Both the position numbers and the translations under genes were made by a program. A stretch of 64,000 nt of DNA from Solihabitans fulvus (lineage in GTDB: Bacteria > Actinomycetota > Actinomycetes > Mycobacteriales > Pseudonocardiaceae): positions 773 to 64,772 of the forward strand of contig NZ_VUOB01000059.1 in NCBI RefSeq assembly GCF_008386585.1, read 5' to 3'. Under the pieces are notes generated by a model that searched no databases, was not told the origin of the DNA, and saw only the letters and a program-made list of their open reading frames with translations. This document shows, one piece after another, positions 59,951-64,000 of this stretch. Positions within the stretch are counted from its first letter, which is position 1. The number at the start of each line of letters is the position of its first letter.

Positions 59951-60160
59951 GAGGGGAAACACCTCAGCGGGGAAACGCCCGAGCGGCGAAACGTGCCAGG
60001 CGGCGAAACGTCCCAGGCGGGGAAACGTGCCAGGCGGGGAAACATCCCAGCGGCGAAACACCCCAGCGGGGAAAGGCCTCAGCGGGAAACCTCACCCTCC
60101 AGTGAAGAACCTCTGCTCAGCGGGGAAGCCCCTTCCAGTGAAGAAACCCCGCCGCACCTC
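59951..60160. repeat. GAAAC tandem repeat array, 16-18-bp unit
   Basis: About eleven degenerate copies of a unit near GCGGGGAAACGTCCCA run head to tail. The GCGG(G/C)GAAAC core is best kept in copies 2-7, and later copies decay to GTGAAGAAACC. There are no unique spacers. Related copies occur at 57424-57485. Confidence 0.85.
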
Positions 60161-60224
60161 AGGGGGCCGTGCCCTTGGCCAGCGTAGTGACGATCATCGA
60201 GGCGCGCCGCGAAACGTGGCTGGC

Positions 60225-60252
60225 TGTGGATGACTGGGCATGTTGTGGATAA
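60225..60252. promoter_or_regulatory. Pair of DnaA-box-like sites
   Basis: TGTGGATGA (60225-60233) and TGTGGATAA (60244-60252). The second is the exact complement of the classical DnaA box TTATCCACA. Centres are 19 bp apart. Confidence 0.55.
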
Positions 60253-60289
60253 CTCAGGCGCACGGTTAGCCAAGCAGCGCACCCCCTGA

Positions 60290-60502
60290 CATGCGCAAAC
60301 CCGACCATGCGCAAACCCGGTCGACCTCGTCCCCCGGCTCGCCCCTGACCTTGGCCCCGACCTTGGCCGACGACCTTGGCCAACGACCTTGGCTCCCGAC
60401 CTTGACCGCCGACCTTGGTCAACGACAGCGCCGAACGACAGCAGCGAACGACAGCAGCGAACGACGACGGCCAACGGTGCAGCAGCCAACGACGGCGTCA
60501 AC
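60290..60502. repeat. Adjoining minisatellites of 16-bp and 13-bp units
   Basis: A 16-bp pair (CATGCGCAAACCCG-type, 60290-60321) is followed after 25 bp by six units of GACCTTGGCCAAC type (60347-60423). Directly after come about six units of GACAGCAGCGAAC type (60424-60502). Both latter families have a 13-bp period and share GAC at the start and AAC at the end. A 148-residue frame through this DNA is a by-product of the repeats. I see no gene from 60161 to 60857. Confidence 0.85.
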
Positions 60503-60724
60503 AACACCCGTTCGTGGTCGCGACGTCACCGTCCGTCCATGTGGCGGCCCCGATCCTCCCGTGAGTGAATGCGCCGGGGCGCCGCGCGGGTCCTGCTCCA
60601 TCCGGTCGTACGGCCAGCTCCGGCCGGTGTGTCGCGCACCATCGGGGATTCCTGCCCGCGACGCGCCGTGTCAGCTTGCGTCCCGCTCGTTCGAGACATA
60701 CCTTCTACCCCTACATCTAGTGGT

Positions 60725-60736
60725 TACATCGCTGTA
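60725..60736. promoter_or_regulatory. Inverted repeat TACA-TCGC-TGTA in nrdR promoter
   Basis: A perfect 4-bp-arm repeat, with CTACATCTAG 5 bp further upstream. It might be an NrdR box for autoregulation of nrdR-nrdJ, but it matches the NrdR consensus poorly. Confidence 0.3.
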
Positions 60737-60738
60737 GT

Positions 60739-60790
60739 TAGTCCACAGGTTGGGTTTGAGGCGTGGCGAGTTGTCCACGTGTCATCCACA
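60739..60790. promoter_or_regulatory. Three DnaA-box-like sites upstream of nrdR
   Basis: TAGTCCACA (60739-60747), TTGTCCACG (60771-60779) and TCATCCACA (60782-60790) each differ by one or two bases from TTGTCCACA/TTATCCACA. They lie 68-119 bp before the nrdR start. Confidence 0.5.
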
Positions 60791-60857
60791 GGCTGATCCC
60801 CAGCCCCGCCTCGTGTGGCTGACGGAAACGATGCTGCGCTGGGAAGGGGTGAGCAGG

Positions 60858-61343
60858 GTGCGTTGTCCGTTTTGCCGGCATTCGGATTCCCGCGTGGTGG
60901 ATTCCCGCGAAGTCGACGAGGGCCAGGTCATTCGGCGTCGGCGGTCCTGCTCCAAGTGCAGCCGGCGGTTCACGACCGTCGAGGAGGCCGTGCTCGCCGT
61001 GGTGAAGCGCTCCGGCGTCACCGAGCCGTTCAGCCGGGACAAGGTCGTGCGCGGCGTTCGCCGGGCCTGCCAGGGGCGTCCGGTCGACGAGGACGCCTTC
61101 CAGCTGCTCGCGCACCGCGTCGAGGAGTCGATCCGAACCACCGGGTGCGCCGAGATCCCCAGTCACGAGGTGGGGCTGGCGATCCTCGGCCCGCTTCGCG
61201 AGCTCGACGAGGTCGCCTATCTGCGCTTCGCGAGCGTGTACCGCTCCTTCACCTCGGTAGAGGACTTCGAGAAGGAGATCGCCGATCTGCGCACCGTGAG
61301 AGTGGTCGAGTCCAGACCCGAACCGGGCGCATCCGGCCAGTGA
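60858..61343 (+). CDS. nrdR: Transcriptional repressor NrdR
   Basis: A 161-residue repressor of ribonucleotide reductase genes. The zinc ribbon has CPFCRHSDSRVVDSR and CSKCSRRFTTVE. The ATP-cone senses ATP/dATP (VVKRSGVTEPFSRDKVVRGV to ELDEVAYLRFASVYRSF). GTG 60858 places the ribbon at residue 3 as in homologues, with AAGGGGTGAG upstream. nrdJ follows after 137 bp. Confidence 0.97.
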   Translation: MRCPFCRHSDSRVVDSREVDEGQVIRRRRSCSKCSRRFTTVEEAVLAVVKRSGVTEPFSRDKVVRGVRRACQGRPVDEDAFQLLAHRVEESIRTTGCAEIPSHEVGLAILGPLRELDEVAYLRFASVYRSFTSVEDFEKEIADLRTVRVVESRPEPGASGQ

Positions 61344-61480
61344 ACCAGCGCCCGGCGGGATCAGGGACCGCCGGGGCGCATGCACGACATCCAGGTATTC
61401 AGGTCGGCCGGACCGCATCGGACGGGGAGCCCGGACGGGGCCGTGCCAGCACGAGCGAGCAACTAGGAGAGGTACCGGTC

Positions 61481-64000
61481 ATGACGGAGACCGTCGGGAC
61501 GCCTGCCGCAGGCAGCACGGGGAAGTCGGCAGCCCGCAACGGCAGGGCTGCGGAGAAGAATGCGGCCGACAAGGCCAAGGCTGGGCTTGGCGTGCGGCGG
61601 GTCTACACCACCGAGGGCATGCACCCCTACGACGAGGTGACCTGGGAACATCGCGATGTCGTGATGACCAACTGGCGCGACGGCTCGGTCAACTTCGAGC
61701 AGCGCGGCGTCGAGTTCCCCGACTTCTGGTCCGTGAACGCCGTCAACATCGTGACCAGCAAGTACTTCCGTGGTGCCGTCGGCACCGACCGGCGTGAGCG
61801 CAGCCTGCGCCAGCTCATCGACCGCGTGGTGAAGACCTACACCGAGGCCGGCATCAAGCACGGCTACTTCGGCACGGACGCCGACGCCGAGATCTTCGAG
61901 CACGAGCTGACCTGGATGCTGCTGCACCAGGTGTTCAGCTTCAACTCGCCGGTCTGGTTCAACGTCGGCACCAGCTCCCCGCAGCAGGTCAGCGCGTGCT
62001 TCATCCTCGCGGTCGACGACACCATGGAGTCGATCCTCAACTGGTACCGCGAGGAGGGGCTGATCTTCAAGGGCGGCTCCGGCGCCGGCCTGAACCTCTC
62101 CAGGATCCGGTCCTCCAAGGAGCTGCTGTCCTCCGGCGGCACCGCGTCCGGCCCGGTGTCGTTCATGCGCGGCGCGGACGCCTCCGCCGGCACCATCAAG
62201 TCCGGTGGCGCCACCCGGCGCGCGGCCAAGATGGTCGTCCTCGACGTGGACCACCCCGACGTCGAGGAGTTCATCGAGACCAAGGCGCGCGAGGAGGAGA
62301 AGATCCGCGTCCTGCGCGACGGCGGCTTCGACATGGACCTCGGCGGCAAGGACATCGCCTCGGTCCAGTACCAGAACGCGAACAACTCGGTGCGCGTGTC
62401 CGACGAGTTCATGCACTCCGTCGAGGCCGGCGGCGAGTTCGGGCTGCGGTCGCGGACCACCGGCGAGGTGATCGAGCGGATCGACGCCAAGGGCCTGTTC
62501 CGCAAGCTGTCCAAGGCGGCCTGGGACTGCGCCGACCCGGGTGTGCAGTACGACGACACGATCAACGACTGGCACACCTGCCCGGAGTCGGGCCGGATCA
62601 CCGCGTCCAACCCGTGCAGCGAGTACCTGCACCTGGACAACTCCAGCTGCAACCTCGCGTCGCTGAACCTGATGAAGTTCCTGCGCCAGGACGGCACCTT
62701 CGACGCGGAGCTGTTCGCCAAGTCGGTCGAGGTGGTCATCACCGCGATGGACATCTCCATCTGCTTCGCGGACTTCCCGACGGAGCCGATCGGCGACACC
62801 ACGCGGAAGTTCCGTCAGCTCGGCATCGGCTACGCCAACCTGGGCGCGCTGCTGATGGCGACCGGCCACGCGTACGACTCCGAGGGCGGCCGGGCGCTCG
62901 CCGCGTCCATCACCTCGCTGATGACCGGTGTCGCCTACCGTCGCTCGGCCGAGCTGGCCGGCGTCGTCGGCGCGTACGAGGGCTACGCCCGCAACGCGGA
63001 CGCGCACCAGCGGGTCATCCGCAAGCACGCCGCGGCCAACGACCTGATCAGGACCCACCACGCCAACGACCGCGTGGTGCAGAAGCTGGCCACCGAGGCC
63101 TGGCGCAAGGGCCTGGAGATCGGTGCCCGCAACGGCTGGCGCAACGCGCAGGCCAGTGTGCTCGCGCCGACCGGGACCATCGGCCTGATGATGGACTGCG
63201 ACACCACCGGCGTCGAGCCTGACCTGGCGCTGGTGAAGTTCAAGAAGCTGGTCGGCGGCGGCTCGATGCAGATCGTCAACCAGACGGTGCCCAGGGCGCT
63301 CGAGGCGCTCGGCTACCAGGCCGAGCAGGTCGAGGCGATCGTCGAGTTCATCGGCGAGCACGGTCACGTCGTCGACGCGCCCGGCCTCAAGCGCGAGCAC
63401 TACGAGGTGTTCGACTGCGCGATGGGCGAGCGCTCGATCGCGCCCATGGGCCACGTGCGTATGATGGCGGCGATCCAGCCGTTCATCTCCGGCGCGATCT
63501 CCAAGACGGTCAACATGCCGGAGACGGCGACCGTCGAAGAGGTCGAGCAGATCTACTTCCAGGGCTGGAAGCTGGGCCTGAAGGCGCTCGCGATCTACCG
63601 CGACAACTGCAAGGTCGGCCAGCCGCTGTCGGCGGGCAAGGGCGCGAACAACGGCAAGGCCGCCGAGGCGAAGGCCGAGACGGTCGTCGAGTACCGCCCG
63701 GTGCGCAAGCGCCTGCCCAAGAAGCGCCCGAGCCAGACCGTGTCGTTCACGGTCGGCGGCGCCGAGGGTTACCTGCACGCGGGTTCCTACCCGGACGACG
63801 GCCTCGGCGAGATCTTCGTCAAGCTGGGCAAGCAGGGTTCGACGCTGGCCGGCGTCATGGACGCGTTCTCGATGTCCATCTCGGTGGGTCTCCAGTACGG
63901 AATTCCGCTGGAGTTCTACGTGTCGAAGTTCCAGAACCTGCGGTTCGAGCCGGCCGGCATGACCGACGACCCGGACGTGCGGATCGCCACGAGCGTGCTG
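61481..64000 (+). CDS. nrdJ: Vitamin B12-dependent (class II) ribonucleotide reductase, 5' part
   Basis: 840 residues are visible and the frame is open at the window end. The enzyme makes deoxyribonucleotides using adenosylcobalamin. Present are FNSPVWFNVG, the substrate-binding GGSGAGLNLSRIRS, the active-site NPCSEYL, and SSCNLASLNL. Also present are LAPTGTIGLMMDCDTTGVEP, KTVNMPETAT and AIYRDNCKVGQPL. ATG 61481 is preceded by AGGAGAGG. Linked to nrdR, which should repress it. The reducing C-terminal cysteines lie beyond the window. Confidence 0.97.
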   Translation, partial: MTETVGTPAAGSTGKSAARNGRAAEKNAADKAKAGLGVRRVYTTEGMHPYDEVTWEHRDVVMTNWRDGSVNFEQRGVEFPDFWSVNAVNIVTSKYFRGAVGTDRRERSLRQLIDRVVKTYTEAGIKHGYFGTDADAEIFEHELTWMLLHQVFSFNSPVWFNVGTSSPQQVSACFILAVDDTMESILNWYREEGLIFKGGSGAGLNLSRIRSSKELLSSGGTASGPVSFMRGADASAGTIKSGGATRRAAKMVVLDVDHPDVEEFIETKAREEEKIRVLRDGGFDMDLGGKDIASVQYQNANNSVRVSDEFMHSVEAGGEFGLRSRTTGEVIERIDAKGLFRKLSKAAWDCADPGVQYDDTINDWHTCPESGRITASNPCSEYLHLDNSSCNLASLNLMKFLRQDGTFDAELFAKSVEVVITAMDISICFADFPTEPIGDTTRKFRQLGIGYANLGALLMATGHAYDSEGGRALAASITSLMTGVAYRRSAELAGVVGAYEGYARNADAHQRVIRKHAAANDLIRTHHANDRVVQKLATEAWRKGLEIGARNGWRNAQASVLAPTGTIGLMMDCDTTGVEPDLALVKFKKLVGGGSMQIVNQTVPRALEALGYQAEQVEAIVEFIGEHGHVVDAPGLKREHYEVFDCAMGERSIAPMGHVRMMAAIQPFISGAISKTVNMPETATVEEVEQIYFQGWKLGLKALAIYRDNCKVGQPLSAGKGANNGKAAEAKAETVVEYRPVRKRLPKKRPSQTVSFTVGGAEGYLHAGSYPDDGLGEIFVKLGKQGSTLAGVMDAFSMSISVGLQYGIPLEFYVSKFQNLRFEPAGMTDDPDVRIATSVL

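Noticed and set aside
59951..60160. CRISPR-like look of regularly spaced GAAAC motifs
   Set aside because: The units abut each other with no unique spacers of 30 bases or more, repeats are degenerate, and no cas genes are present.
60291..60737. 148-residue frame through the minisatellites
   Set aside because: It is composed of translated repeats, has no ribosome site or family resemblance, and ends in the nrdR promoter.
61463..63778. 771-residue minus-strand frame
   Set aside because: Antisense to nrdJ, whose motifs are unmistakable.

Overview
The window is a roughly 70% GC actinobacterial chromosome segment. The gene set and orientation point to the Pseudonocardiales (Amycolatopsis/Saccharothrix/Lentzea-like), but genus is inference from gene content, not a computed placement. 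It is built on the conserved actinobacterial block recA-recX ... miaB-TM protein-DUF349-LigB-like-miaA-dapF-hflX ... lexA-LysM protein-nrdR-nrdJ, the same order as M. tuberculosis Rv2737c to Rv2718c, with accessory genes inserted at several points.

Region by region. 1-10.5 kb: ArsR regulator; GntR regulator with ACC deaminase; pentapeptide-repeat membrane protein; Lhr helicase; MFS pump; Uma2 nuclease. 10.7-19.6 kb: membrane-anchored Hsp70-like protein, MFS, Tat-exported purple-acid-phosphatase-like enzyme, an overlapping ArsR/SRPBCC pair, a cytosolic beta-lactamase-fold hydrolase with a MerR regulator, and a 41-residue membrane protein. 19.6-24.7 kb: DUF3046, DUF4383, recA (SOS box), recX, GNAT, exported intradiol dioxygenase, HAD hydrolase. 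24.8-31.6 kb: Entner-Doudoroff pair edd/eda and an Sdh1-type succinate dehydrogenase (membrane anchor, flavoprotein, Fe-S). 31.6-40.6 kb: VOC protein, XRE/DUF397 switch, gluABCD-type amino-acid ABC transporter, two-component system facing an orphan TAXI binding protein. 40.7-50.3 kb: miaB to hflX core and tatA. 50.3-56 kb: a Crp/Fnr regulator followed by a tightly coupled four-gene operon. 56-64 kb: lexA and its divergent LysM gene with two SOS boxes, a decayed island, then nrdR and the 5' part of nrdJ.

The strongest candidate for an undescribed system is at 50603-55953. A Crp/Fnr regulator with an intact cyclic-nucleotide phosphate-binding cassette precedes a class III cyclase homologue, a 755-residue protein with a degenerate P-loop, an SPFH-like protein and a small membrane protein. 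All three junctions among the last four genes are GTGA stop/start overlaps. I read this as a possible membrane-associated cyclic-nucleotide stress or defence module; function is not shown by the sequence.

The second notable region is 57.4-60.8 kb. It holds a NUDIX gene killed by two in-frame stops, a serine-recombinase C-terminal remnant broken by a 20-bp duplication, an AIG2-like N-terminal fragment, a 16-18-bp GAAAC repeat family at both edges, two adjoining 13-bp minisatellites and five DnaA-box-like 9-mers ahead of nrdR. Smaller points include leaderless-type promoters at miaB (inside a 12-bp-arm palindrome) and dapF, a duplicated terminator after tatA, and a palindromic operator pair at the first ArsR gene.
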